Assembly: GCA_036620675.1 (NCBI GenBank)
Contig: JAZHEE010000003.1
Length of the DNA stretch: 64,000 nucleotides
Direction: 5' to 3' (one strand)
DNA from: Jejubacter sp036620675
GTDB taxonomy: Bacteria > Pseudomonadota > Gammaproteobacteria > Enterobacterales > Enterobacteriaceae
Under the pieces are notes generated by a model, which had not been told where the DNA came from, did no database searches, and was given only the letters and a program-made list of their open reading frames with translations. The position numbers and the translations under genes are program-made. Of the stretch, positions 25,228 to 33,658 are shown piece by piece (the first letter of the stretch is position 1; each line of letters opens with the position of its first letter).

Positions 25228-26421
25228 TCACATCACGGCAGCAAAGGCCTGCGCCACCTGCGTAACGTTCCGGCTATTCAACCCGGCCACGCACATACGA
25301 CCGCTGGCTATCAGATAAACGCCGAACTCTTCGCGCAGACGCTCCACCTGCTGCGGGCTGAAGCCGGTGTAGCTGAACATGCCGCGCTGGCGCAGCAGAT
25401 AGCCGAAATCGCGCCCCGGCAACGCCTTATCCATAACATCCACCAGCGCCTGGCGCATCTCGATAATACGCTTACGCATCGCTTCAACATCCGCCAGCCA
25501 GCTCGCTTTCAGCTCAGGATCGTTAAGCACCGTGGCGACAAGGCGGGCGCCATGCTCCGGCGGGCTGGAATAAATACGGCGCACCGTCGCTTTTAACTGC
25601 CCAAATACCCGGGCGGCGGCATCGCTGTCTTCACAGACCACCGACAGTCCGCCGACCCGCTCGCCGTAAAGCGAAAAGGTTTTGGAAAACGAGTTGCTGA
25701 CCAGCGCAGGCAATCCGGCGTCGGCAATGGCGCGAATCGCGTAAGCGTCCTGTTCCATACCGCCGCCAAAGCCCTGATAGGCAATGTCCAGAAACGGAAT
25801 CAGTTCCCGGGCCTTCAGCACCTCTACGACGCCATCCCACTGTACATTGGTCAGATCCGAGCCGGTAGGGTTATGGCAGCAGGGATGCAGCAGCACAATA
25901 CTGCGCGTCGGCAGGCTGCTCAGCGCTTCAAGCAAGGCTTCATAGCGCACGCCTTTGGTTTCATCATCAAACCAGGGGTAAGTGTTTACTTCGAATCCAG
26001 CCCCCTCGAATATTGCTACGTGGTTTTCCCAGGTCGGGTCGCTGACCCAAACGTTGGAATCAGGGAAGTAGCGTTTCAGGAAGTCAGCACCCACCTTCAG
26101 TGCGCCCGATCCCCCCAGGGTCTGGATGGTAGCGATGTTTCCCGCCGCCAGCAGCGGGCTGTCCGCACCGAACAGCAATGGCCCGATAGCGCTGCGATAA
26201 TCCCCCAGCCCTTCCATTGGCAGATAGAGCGAAGCACCGTGCGGCGCGGCGCTCAGGCGTGCTTCGGCTTCGGCCACGGCCGGAAACCGGGGAACGATCC
26301 CCTCTTCGTTATAGTAAAAGCCGATGCTGAGGTTAACTTTATCGCTGCGGGGATCTTCCCGAAAGCGCTCCACGAGCGAAAGGATAGGATCGCCTGCGTA
26401 GGCGTCGACATTCTGAAACAC
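25228..26421 (-). CDS. tyrB: TyrB, aromatic amino acid aminotransferase
   Basis: PLP-dependent class-I aminotransferase, 397 residues as in E. coli. It catalyses the last step of tyrosine and phenylalanine synthesis and contributes to leucine synthesis. The PLP lysine lies in SNSFSKTFSLYGERVGG (about residue 247). The substrate-binding block CCHNPTG and the C-terminal RMCVAGLN arginine region are intact. It follows alr with a gap of about 180 bp, as in E. coli. I could not locate a convincing TyrR box. Confidence 0.96.
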   Translation of the reverse strand: MFQNVDAYAGDPILSLVERFREDPRSDKVNLSIGFYYNEEGIVPRFPAVAEAEARLSAAPHGASLYLPMEGLGDYRSAIGPLLFGADSPLLAAGNIATIQTLGGSGALKVGADFLKRYFPDSNVWVSDPTWENHVAIFEGAGFEVNTYPWFDDETKGVRYEALLEALSSLPTRSIVLLHPCCHNPTGSDLTNVQWDGVVEVLKARELIPFLDIAYQGFGGGMEQDAYAIRAIADAGLPALVSNSFSKTFSLYGERVGGLSVVCEDSDAAARVFGQLKATVRRIYSSPPEHGARLVATVLNDPELKASWLADVEAMRKRIIEMRQALVDVMDKALPGRDFGYLLRQRGMFSYTGFSPQQVERLREEFGVYLIASGRMCVAGLNSRNVTQVAQAFAAVM

Positions 26422-26461
26422 GCCGGATTCTCCTGATAGTTATGGGCTGTTGTGAGGCAGT

Positions 26462-26485
26462 CCCGGCCTGTAATGCCAGGCCGGG
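26462..26485. repeat. GC-rich hairpin between alr and tyrB
   Basis: CCCGGCCT and AGGCCGGG arms around a short loop. No T-run follows on the leftward strand, so it is more likely a REP-like or mRNA-stabilising hairpin than a terminator. Confidence 0.45.
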
Positions 26486-26604
26486 GCATAAGTAACACAA
26501 TAAACCGGAAGCGCAGGGAGATCGAGGGGCAGGTTATGGATTCGTTAAAACACCCGCCAGGGGAAACAGGCACCGGCCAGCATACCGGCGACCCTGTCGG
26601 TGAG

Positions 26605-27684
26605 TCAGTCGATATATTGAAGCAGAAGCCGCGGCGTCAGGCGCGTGATAAGTTCGTAAGCGCTAACTTTTGTTATTTCTGCAATGCGTTCGACGGGCAG
26701 GCCTTCCCCCCATAGCACCACCGAATCGCCAGCACGAGCCCGGGTTTCAGGCCCAAGGTCAACGCAAATCATATCCATCGCCACCCGGCCAACAATGGGC
26801 CGCTCTTCGCCATTCACCAGCACCGGCGTGCCAGAGGGGGCGCAGCGTGGATAGCCATCGCCATAGCCCATAGCCACCACCCCCAGTCGCGTATCTCGTT
26901 CGCTGACCCAACTACCGCCATAGCCCACCGGCTCACCCGCTTTATGATCGCGAACCGCAATCAGGGACGAGGTTAACGACATTGCCGGTTCGAATCCCAG
27001 CTCGGCACCCCAGGGGTGCTCTTCCAGCGGCGAAACGCCGTACAGGATAATACCGGGGCGCACCCAGTCGAAGTGCGATTCGGGCCAGAACAGCAGACCG
27101 CCGGAAGCGGCAATCGAACGCAGCCCCGGTTTACCGGCGCTGAAGCTATTAAAAATATCGAGCTGACGTGGCGTAGCATCGGATTCCAGCTCATCAGCCC
27201 GGGCGAAATGACTGATAATATTGACCGGCTGACGCACATTGCGGCAGCGTGAAAGTCGTTGCCAGAAAGCTTCCGCCTGCTCCGGACGAACCCCGAGCCG
27301 ATGCATACCGGTATCAAGCTTCATCCAGACCGTCACCGGCGAGCTCAACTGCGCCTGTTCCAGGGCCGCCAGCTGCTCTTCGCTGTGAACCGACGTCATA
27401 AGCTGATACTGCGCCAGCAACGGCAGGTCATCCGGAGAAAAAAAGCCTTCCAGTAGCAGAATCGGCTGGCGAATGCCCCCTTCCCGCAGGCGCAGCGCCT
27501 CTTCCAGTCTTGCCACGCCGAAGGCGTCGGCATCGTTCAGCGTGTGGGCCGTTTCCAGCAGGCCATGGCCGTATGCGTTGGCCTTTACCACCGCCACCAG
27601 ACGGCTGTTCGGCGCCAGCCCGCGCAGGCGTTGTAGATTGTGTCGCAGGGCGCGGCGGTTAATGACCACGGTTGCCGCTTGCAT
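26605..27684 (-). CDS. alr: Alr, alanine racemase
   Basis: PLP-dependent alanine racemase supplying D-alanine for peptidoglycan, 359 residues as in E. coli. The PLP lysine is K34 in VVKANAYGHG. The C-terminal beta domain carries the catalytic-tyrosine region GYGGSWVSERD and MGYGDGYPR. Two ATGs occur; 27684 is chosen because AAGGA lies six bases upstream and the start MQAATVVINRR matches E. coli, while the one at 27690 sits directly on that sequence. Confidence 0.96.
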   Translation of the reverse strand: MQAATVVINRRALRHNLQRLRGLAPNSRLVAVVKANAYGHGLLETAHTLNDADAFGVARLEEALRLREGGIRQPILLLEGFFSPDDLPLLAQYQLMTSVHSEEQLAALEQAQLSSPVTVWMKLDTGMHRLGVRPEQAEAFWQRLSRCRNVRQPVNIISHFARADELESDATPRQLDIFNSFSAGKPGLRSIAASGGLLFWPESHFDWVRPGIILYGVSPLEEHPWGAELGFEPAMSLTSSLIAVRDHKAGEPVGYGGSWVSERDTRLGVVAMGYGDGYPRCAPSGTPVLVNGEERPIVGRVAMDMICVDLGPETRARAGDSVVLWGEGLPVERIAEITKVSAYELITRLTPRLLLQYID

Positions 27685-27715
27685 GTTCATTCCTTAATTC
27701 TGTTTCGATTAGCCA

Positions 27716-27836
27716 TTTGGCGTTATTGGTGCAGCGGGTTTGGGTACGGCCAGCGCGCAGCCACCGGAGCGTACTGAAGTACGTGAGGATGGCGAGCACT
27801 GCCCAATCCCAAAATCGCAAATAAATAGCCAAATAA
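27716..27836. repeat. Palindromic intergenic repeat between dnaB and alr
   Basis: The stretch contains the perfect hairpin CGTAC-TGAA-GTACG at about 27770-27783, flanked by GC-rich sequence, and ends near AGCCAAAT, which complements the ATTTGGC near its left end. The layout resembles dispersed intergenic repeats of enteric genomes. It may also end dnaB transcription. Confidence 0.4.
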
Positions 27837-29252
27837 TTATTCGTCGTCGTATTGCGGCCCGGCATAGTTATCAAACCGCGACCACTGACCATTAAAGGTC
27901 AGGCGCACCGTCCCGATAGGGCCGTTACGCTGCTTACCGATAATGATCTCCGCAATGCCTTTGAGGTCGCTGTTTTCGTGGTAGACCTCATCACGGTAGA
28001 TAAACATGATAAGATCGGCATCCTGTTCAATTGAGCCGGATTCACGCAGGTCGGAGTTGACCGGGCGCTTATCGGCGCGCTGCTCCAGAGAGCGGTTAAG
28101 CTGGGAAAGCGCTACCACCGGCACCTGAAGCTCCTTAGCCAGCGCCTTCAGGGAGCGGGAGATTTCGGCGATCTCCAGGGTACGGTTATCGGAAAGCGAC
28201 GGCACGCGCATCAGCTGCAGGTAGTCGACCATAATCATACTAAGCCCGCCGTGCTCGCGATAAATACGGCGCGCGCGGGAGCGCACTTCGGTCGGCGTCA
28301 GGCCTGACGAGTCGTCGATATACATGTTTTTCTTTTCGAGCAGTATGCCCATGGTGCCCGAAATACGCGCCCAGTCTTCGTCGTCAAGCTGGCCGGTACG
28401 AATACGGGTCTGATCCACTCGCGAAAGGGAAGCCAGCATACGCATCATAATCTGTTCGGCAGGCATCTCCAGCGAGAAAATCAGCACCGGCTGATCCTGC
28501 AACATCGCGGCGTTTTCACACAGGTTCATGGCGAACGTGGTTTTCCCCATAGAGGGACGCGCCGCCACGATAATCAGATCGGAACGCTGTAAGCCAGCGG
28601 TTTTTTTATTCAGATCCTGATAGCCGGTATCAATTCCCGTCACCCCGTCATGGGGCTGCTGATACAGGGTTTCGATACGGGAGACGGTGGCTTCCAGAAT
28701 CTGATCGATCCCCTTCGGGCCTTCATCTTTATTGGCGCGGTTTTCAGCAATCTGGAAAACCCGCGATTCCGCCAGGTCGAGCAGATCCTCGCTGGTGCGC
28801 CCCTGAGGATCGTAACCGGCATCGGCAATCTCGTTGGCGACGGAGATCATCTCGCGCACCACCGCCCGCTCACGCACAATATCAGCGTAGGCGCTGATAT
28901 TGGCCGCGCTGGGGGTATTTTTCGACAGCTCTGCCAGATAGGCGAATCCGCCCACGCTTTCCAGTTGCCCCTGGCGCTCCAGTGACTCGGAAAGCGTAAT
29001 CAGATCAATAGGCTGCCCCTGCTCTTGCAGACGGTGCATTTCGGTGAAGATCAGGCGATGCTGACGGGTATAGAAGTCTTCACTCACCACGCGCTCGGCC
29101 ACGTCGTCCCAGCGCTCATTATCCAGCATCAAGCCACCCAACACCGACTGCTCAGCTTCCGACGAATGGGGCGGCACTTTCAGCGCATCGACCTCCCGAT
29201 CGCGCGGCTCGCGGCTTTCGGAGGGTTTGTTGAAGGGGGTATTTCCTGCCAT
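27837..29252 (-). CDS. dnaB: DnaB, replicative DNA helicase
   Basis: Hexameric replicative helicase, 471 residues as in E. coli. The N-terminal primase-interacting domain (about 20-170) is followed by the RecA-like motor domain with Walker A ARPSMGKTTFAMN near residue 230. The Walker B region is LSMIMVDYLQLM, with the arginine-finger region QLNRSLEQRADKRP. There is no intein, although this Walker A is a known intein insertion site in other bacteria. Confidence 0.98.
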   Translation of the reverse strand: MAGNTPFNKPSESREPRDREVDALKVPPHSSEAEQSVLGGLMLDNERWDDVAERVVSEDFYTRQHRLIFTEMHRLQEQGQPIDLITLSESLERQGQLESVGGFAYLAELSKNTPSAANISAYADIVRERAVVREMISVANEIADAGYDPQGRTSEDLLDLAESRVFQIAENRANKDEGPKGIDQILEATVSRIETLYQQPHDGVTGIDTGYQDLNKKTAGLQRSDLIIVAARPSMGKTTFAMNLCENAAMLQDQPVLIFSLEMPAEQIMMRMLASLSRVDQTRIRTGQLDDEDWARISGTMGILLEKKNMYIDDSSGLTPTEVRSRARRIYREHGGLSMIMVDYLQLMRVPSLSDNRTLEIAEISRSLKALAKELQVPVVALSQLNRSLEQRADKRPVNSDLRESGSIEQDADLIMFIYRDEVYHENSDLKGIAEIIIGKQRNGPIGTVRLTFNGQWSRFDNYAGPQYDDE

Positions 29253-29381
29253 AGTGACTTAAATGCTCAGGTATCTGTAGAGAGACGGGGAAGTATACCC
29301 TTTAATCCGGGCTGTGTCCCATAGCGCCAGCGCCATGAGGGGTTCGGGACATAGCCTAACCTCGACCCAAAAGGAGATCAC

Positions 29382-30365
29382 ATGGCAACGCGAATTGAAT
29401 TCACCGAACACGGCGGACCGGAGGTACTGAAAGCGGTCGACTTTACCCCCAAAGATCCGGCTGATAACGAAGTCCAGGTCGAAAATAAGGCCGTTGGCAT
29501 CAACTATATCGACACTTACGTGCGCAGCGGGCTTTATCCACCGCCATCGCTACCCAGCGGACTGGGCACCGAAGCCGCCGGTATCGTCAGCAAAGTCGGT
29601 TCCGGCGTCCGTCATCTGAAAGAGGGCGATCGGGTAGTCTATGCCCAGTCGGCCCTGGGCGCCTACAGCTCAGTACATAACGTTATTGCCGATAAAGTGG
29701 CGCGCCTGCCTGACGCCATTAGCTTTGAACAGGCGGCGGCTTCTTTCCTGAAAGGACTGACCGTCTTTTATCTGCTGCGCAAAACCTATGAGGTGAAGCC
29801 AGACGAGCCTTTTCTGTTTCATGCGGCGGCGGGCGGCGTAGGAACCATCGCCTGTCAGTGGGCGAAAGCGCTGGGCGCCCGGCTCATCGGGACGGTCGGC
29901 TCGGCGGAAAAGGCGGCAAAAGCGCAGCAGGCCGGCGCCTGGCGCACCATTAACTATCGGGAAGAGGATATCGCTGAGCGAGTGCACGCGCTAACCAATG
30001 GCAATAAAGTGGCGGTGGTGTATGACTCGGTAGGTAAATCGACCTGGGAGGCGTCTCTGGACTGCCTGCAACGACGCGGGTTGATGGTCAGCTTCGGCAA
30101 CGCTTCCGGCCCGGTCACCGGCGTGAATCTGGGAATATTGAATCAAAAAGGATCGCTCTATGTCACCCGCCCTTCCCTGTTCGGCTATATCACCAACCAG
30201 GCCGAGCTGGATGAGGCCAGCAGCGAGCTGTTCTCGCTGATCGCCAGCGGCGTGATTAAGGTCGACGTGCAGCCGCAACAAATCTTTGCGCTAAGCGAAG
30301 CAGCCCAGGCCCATAAGGTACTGGAAAGCCGCACCACTCAGGGTTCGAGCCTGTTAATTCCGTAA
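29382..30365 (+). CDS. qorA: QorA, NADPH:quinone oxidoreductase
   Basis: Zinc-independent medium-chain dehydrogenase/reductase, 327 residues as in E. coli quinone oxidoreductase, reducing quinones with NADPH. The cofactor motif AAAGGVGTIACQWAKALGA is at about residues 148-166, and the N-terminal GroES-like domain carries NYIDTYVRSGLYPP. AAAGGAG precedes the ATG. It is divergent from dnaB. Confidence 0.95.
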   Translation: MATRIEFTEHGGPEVLKAVDFTPKDPADNEVQVENKAVGINYIDTYVRSGLYPPPSLPSGLGTEAAGIVSKVGSGVRHLKEGDRVVYAQSALGAYSSVHNVIADKVARLPDAISFEQAAASFLKGLTVFYLLRKTYEVKPDEPFLFHAAAGGVGTIACQWAKALGARLIGTVGSAEKAAKAQQAGAWRTINYREEDIAERVHALTNGNKVAVVYDSVGKSTWEASLDCLQRRGLMVSFGNASGPVTGVNLGILNQKGSLYVTRPSLFGYITNQAELDEASSELFSLIASGVIKVDVQPQQIFALSEAAQAHKVLESRTTQGSSLLIP

Positions 30366-30385
30366 GAAAATCAGTGAGTTTATAA

Positions 30386-30419
30386 AGAATTTGGGCTTCC
30401 CGAGGGAAGCCCATTCTTT
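30386..30419 (+). terminator. qorA terminator
   Basis: GGGCTTCCC-GA-GGGAAGCCC (30393-30412), extended by flanking AGAAT/ATTCT pairing and followed by a T-run. Confidence 0.88.
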
Positions 30420-30547
30420 TTTATCGTTCGCCTGGATGTAGGGTACAGGCGATGAATTCGGGGCACAGAATAACAGATCTCTGAACCAAGTCCCGGGACA
30501 GCTTCACAAAGCCGACAAAAATCTGCCAGTCTGTGATCGATACCCCA

Positions 30548-30826
30548 TTACCGGGTGTAACGGCGGCGGGCACGGCGATACGAACGCGGCTGCCCGAAGA
30601 TAATCTCATCACGATTGTATGATTTTTTCTCTTTAAAGGCGCGGATAACCCAGACCACCGCCACGGCCAGCAGCAGCCAGGGCAGCACTTTAATCATCAG
30701 GGCGAACAGGCCGCCGGCAAACATCAGCAGAGTGGCAACGAATAGCGCGCAGACGATCCCCAGCAGGGAGATTCCCGTCAGCAGCAGCATAAAAAAGAAT
30801 CCCAGGACAAAAATCAGTTCCAGCAT
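30548..30826 (-). CDS. pspG: PspG, phage-shock protein G
   Basis: Inner-membrane member of the phage-shock regulon, 92 residues (E. coli about 80), with two or three hydrophobic spans filling residues 1-60 (MLELIFVLGFFFML, then LLGIVCALFVATLL and LPWLLLAVAVVWVIRAF). The tail is longer and Arg/Tyr-rich (ending RRARRRYTR). AAGGAG precedes the ATG. A sigma-54 promoter lies just upstream, as expected for PspF control. Confidence 0.92.
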   Translation of the reverse strand: MLELIFVLGFFFMLLLTGISLLGIVCALFVATLLMFAGGLFALMIKVLPWLLLAVAVVWVIRAFKEKKSYNRDEIIFGQPRSYRRARRRYTR

Positions 30827-30858
30827 GGTTTACTCCTTATTACAGACTCCTGGAGCAT

Positions 30859-30874
30859 TACAAGAATCGTGCCA
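30859..30874 (-). promoter_or_regulatory. Sigma-54 promoter of pspG
   Basis: On the minus strand the sequence reads TGGCACGATTCTTGTA, matching the -24/-12 consensus TGGCACG-N4-TTGC at all but the last core base. It lies about 35-50 bp before the pspG start. PspF-dependent transcription of pspG is known in E. coli. Confidence 0.85.
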
Positions 30875-30956
30875 GAAATAATACATTGAAAAATAAAAGA
30901 AACGCCCGCGGTGTAGCCTCGGGCTTAGTGAAATTCACCATTAAGTGGCGCAGAAA

Positions 30957-31985
30957 TTAACGCTCCCTGACGACTTTCGCCAGCGCCTGCTCCACCACCT
31001 GGATACCGGCGCCGGGCTTATGAGCGTTTTCGCTCAGATGGCGTCGCCACTGGCGCGCACCCGGCACGCCCTGGAACAGCCCCAGCATATGGCGGGTAAT
31101 ATGGCCCAGGTAAGTGCCGCGGCTCAGTTCCTGCTCAATATAGGGATACATGGCACGCACAGTCGCCACCGGATCGGCATCCGGCCCGCTGGCGCCGAAA
31201 ATCACCCGATCCACCGCCGCCATAATGCCCGGATTCTGGTACGCTTCGCGCCCCACCATCACGCCGTCCATGTGCTGTAAGTGGGCTTGCGCCTCTTCCA
31301 GGGACTTAATGCCGCCATTGATCGACATCGTCAACTGCGGGAAGTCGCGCTTAAGCTGATACACCCGCGGATAGTCCAGCGGCGGAATCTCGCGATTCTC
31401 TTTCGGGCTAAGGCCAGAAAGCCAGGCTTTGCGGGCATGGATAATAAAGGTATCGCAGCCGCCCTGCTCAGCCACGGTACCGACGAAGTCGCACAGGAAC
31501 GCATAGCTGTCCAGGTCATCGATGCCGATACGGGTCTTTACCGTTACCGGAATGGAAACCACGTCGCGCATCGCTTTTACGCAGTCCGCCACCAGTTGCG
31601 CTTCAGCCATCAGGCAGGCGCCAAAGCGCCCGTTCTGTACGCGATCCGACGGACAGCCCACGTTCAGATTCACCTCGTCGTAGCCGCGCTCTTGCGCCAG
31701 ACGGGCGCAGTGCGCCAGCTGTTGGGGATCGCTACCGCCCAACTGTAGCGCCACCGGGTGTTCCTCGTCGCTATAGGCCAGGTAGTCGCCTTTACCGTGA
31801 ATAATGGCGCCGGTAGTCACCATTTCGGTATAGAGCAAGGCATGGCGTGACAGTTGGCGCAGAAAATAACGGCAGTGTCTGTCCGTCCAGTCCAGCATAG
31901 GGGCGACGGAAAAACGATGCGGGGGAAAGGCGATAGCGGCGGAGCCGGTTTGCAGTGCGTTTTGCGATTCTGGATTCTGGCGCAT
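30957..31985 (-). CDS. dusA: DusA, tRNA-dihydrouridine synthase A
   Basis: FMN-dependent enzyme reducing uridines to dihydrouridine in the tRNA D-loop, 342 residues, close to the E. coli enzyme. The TIM barrel begins FSVAPMLDWTDRHCRYFLR. The catalytic cysteine lies in NVGCPSDRVQNGRFGACLM at about residues 110-128, and the C-terminal helical domain contains HMLGLFQG. The 5' end of dusA is a known integration site for mobile elements, but the reading frame here is intact and no integrase is present. Confidence 0.96.
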   Translation of the reverse strand: MRQNPESQNALQTGSAAIAFPPHRFSVAPMLDWTDRHCRYFLRQLSRHALLYTEMVTTGAIIHGKGDYLAYSDEEHPVALQLGGSDPQQLAHCARLAQERGYDEVNLNVGCPSDRVQNGRFGACLMAEAQLVADCVKAMRDVVSIPVTVKTRIGIDDLDSYAFLCDFVGTVAEQGGCDTFIIHARKAWLSGLSPKENREIPPLDYPRVYQLKRDFPQLTMSINGGIKSLEEAQAHLQHMDGVMVGREAYQNPGIMAAVDRVIFGASGPDADPVATVRAMYPYIEQELSRGTYLGHITRHMLGLFQGVPGARQWRRHLSENAHKPGAGIQVVEQALAKVVRER

Positions 31986-32369
31986 CTCTAAGCTTTATGG
32001 CGTGTTTGATGTAGCGGCTTCCCCAATAGCGACAGGGAAGGATCGATGCTCACTATAACATAGAGCATTCCGCAGAGGAGCCTCCCATAATCAGATAGCC
32101 CTAAGCTGATGGACAATCAGTGGGTTCTCCTGTCCGTGTACCTGAACCACCACCGGCTGGCGGCAGCTCGTTCCCCGGCGCTTTCCCCCGTTCATAACAT
32201 CTCCAAACGGCCATAGCGAAATCCTGCTGCTTTAACCTGACGGTCGCTCAAGACGCCCTGAAAAACCCTAAGCTCATCACCAGACAAACGTTGGCTGACG
32301 CCACTTACTGAAGCCCTGTGGCTCAATGAAAGTGAACATTTTATCCCTGATGCTAAATCACCAAAATAA

Positions 32370-32384
32370 ATGTACCAGGTACAT
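32370..32384. promoter_or_regulatory. Operator-like palindrome 1
   Basis: ATGTACC-A-GGTACAT is a perfect 15-bp palindrome with arms nearly identical to those of the one at 32400-32414. Centre-to-centre distance is 30 bp, about three helical turns, as expected for a dimeric regulator binding twice on one DNA face. Confidence 0.5.
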
Positions 32385-32399
32385 AAATTAAGCCATTGC

Positions 32400-32414
32400 A
32401 TGTACCCGGTACGT
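32400..32414. promoter_or_regulatory. Operator-like palindrome 2
   Basis: ATGTACC-C-GGTACGT, with one mismatch between arms. It lies six bases beyond the stop codon of the aminotransferase gene. Confidence 0.5.
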
Positions 32415-32419
32415 TTTGT

Positions 32420-33658
32420 TTACGTCTGATGAACCACCCGCAGCAGCGTTTCGAACAGGCTGTCGATATCGCTGCGGGTGTTGTAATGCATCAGACCAAT
32501 ACGCACCACGCCGCCGCGATCCATCAACCCCAGTTGCCGAATAAGCCCCTGAGCATAAAAGTGACCGTTACCCACACAGATGTTTGCATCCCCTAAGCCT
32601 CTGGCGATCCGTTCTGGCGACCGCCCTTCAAAGGTCAGCGCGAAAGTTGGCGTTCTGAGCCGGGCATCGGCACGGTTAATACCGTACAGACGTACGCCGT
32701 TTACCGCCTGGAGACGCGCCAGAAAATATTCGCTCAGCGCCTGTTCATGACGCTGATAGCAGGCATAGCTTTCCTGCAGACGCTGGCGCAACGGCGCCGC
32801 TTCCGTTCCCCACTGGGCCAGATACTCGATAGCGGCCGCCACGCCTGCCAGCCCTTCAAAGCTCAGTGTGCCGGTTTCAAAACGCCCGGGGCCAATATCG
32901 GTCGCTGGCGCCACCTTATAAGGCCGCAGCGCCTGTAACCAGCGCGGGGCAATATATGCCATACCAACGTGCGGGCCGCAAAATTTATAGGCGGAACAGA
33001 CCAGAAAGTCGCAGCCCAACGCCTGCACATCTGGCAGGCGATGGGGCGCATAATGCACGGCATCCACATACACCATAGCCCCGACTTTATGCGCTGCCTC
33101 TACGATACGCCGCACATCAACAATAGTGCCAGTGGTATTGGAAGCCAGGCTTACCGCCACCAGCCGGGTGGAAGGCCCTATCAGGGCGCAAATTTGCTCC
33201 ACGTCCAGCGTGCATTCCGGAACGCTAACCGGCGCCTGGCGAACAACCGCCTGACGATCGTCCGCCGCCTGCTGCCAGCTGGAGACATTGGCATAGTGAT
33301 CCAGCGCGGTCACAACAACCTCATCGCCAGGCTGCCAGTCCCGGCTGATAATGCGGCTAAGGTGGAAGGTCAGCGCCGTCATGCTGGCACCAAACACGAT
33401 ATTGTCCGGACTGGGCGCATTCAGCAACGCCTGTACCGATTCCCGGGCGCGGCGTACCAGGGCTTCCGTTTTACGGCTGGAGAAATAGTGGCCCCCCAGG
33501 TTGGCATTGTTGCGCCCCAGGTAACCCACCATCGCCTCCAGCACTGATACCGGCACCTGAGTGCCGCCAGGGCCGTCCAGAAATACCGGCGGCGGCGAAA
33601 CCTCCGGGGAAGAAAGCGCGCCAAACTGTACGCGCGCTGCTTCAGGCGTGAAGTTCAT
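32420..33658 (-). CDS. Class-V aminotransferase, cysteine-desulfurase-like
   Basis: PLP-dependent fold-type-I enzyme of the class-V/cysteine-desulfurase superfamily, 412 residues. The N-terminal FLDGPGGTQVP and SRKTEALVRRARESV, the central VDAVHYAPH and the PLP-lysine block SAYKFCGPHVGM (about residue 225) are typical. RFETGTLSFEGLAG and the C-terminal RIGLMHYNT complete the fold. I chose the ATG at 33658 (MNFTPEAARV); the frame stays open upstream only as an overlap with the dioxygenase gene. The real reaction may be desulfuration, lyase or transamination. It is cotranscribed with a 2OG-Fe dioxygenase. Confidence 0.85.
   Translation of the reverse strand: MNFTPEAARVQFGALSSPEVSPPPVFLDGPGGTQVPVSVLEAMVGYLGRNNANLGGHYFSSRKTEALVRRARESVQALLNAPSPDNIVFGASMTALTFHLSRIISRDWQPGDEVVVTALDHYANVSSWQQAADDRQAVVRQAPVSVPECTLDVEQICALIGPSTRLVAVSLASNTTGTIVDVRRIVEAAHKVGAMVYVDAVHYAPHRLPDVQALGCDFLVCSAYKFCGPHVGMAYIAPRWLQALRPYKVAPATDIGPGRFETGTLSFEGLAGVAAAIEYLAQWGTEAAPLRQRLQESYACYQRHEQALSEYFLARLQAVNGVRLYGINRADARLRTPTFALTFEGRSPERIARGLGDANICVGNGHFYAQGLIRQLGLMDRGGVVRIGLMHYNTRSDIDSLFETLLRVVHQT

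Larger units (their letters stand above)
31986..32419. other. Gap upstream of dusA with tandem palindromes
   Basis: This gap of 434 bp should contain the dusA promoter at its left end. A short leftward open frame at 32192-32401 (about 69 codons) has no recognisable homology and may be a gene relic. The right end carries two near-identical palindromes 30 bp apart, listed separately. E. coli has yjbL and yjbM in this position between dusA and zur. Confidence 0.45.

Noticed and set aside
26430..26604. TyrR operator upstream of tyrB
   Set aside because: No TGTAAA-N6-TTTACA-like site can be found; only a GC-rich hairpin is visible.
28500..28600. Possible intein in dnaB at the Walker A motif
   Set aside because: The gene has exactly the normal 471-codon length and an uninterrupted Walker A region.
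31900..32200. Possible integration site or duplicated attachment core at the 5' end of dusA
   Set aside because: The dusA 5' end is a known target for mobile elements, and a CTTTCCCCCG string near 32185 recalls it. The match is short and in the opposite orientation, and no integrase is present.
32192..32401. Short leftward open frame of 69 codons before dusA
   Set aside because: No homology or Shine-Dalgarno, and its start lies inside one of the palindromes. I keep it only as part of an unexplained region, not as a gene.
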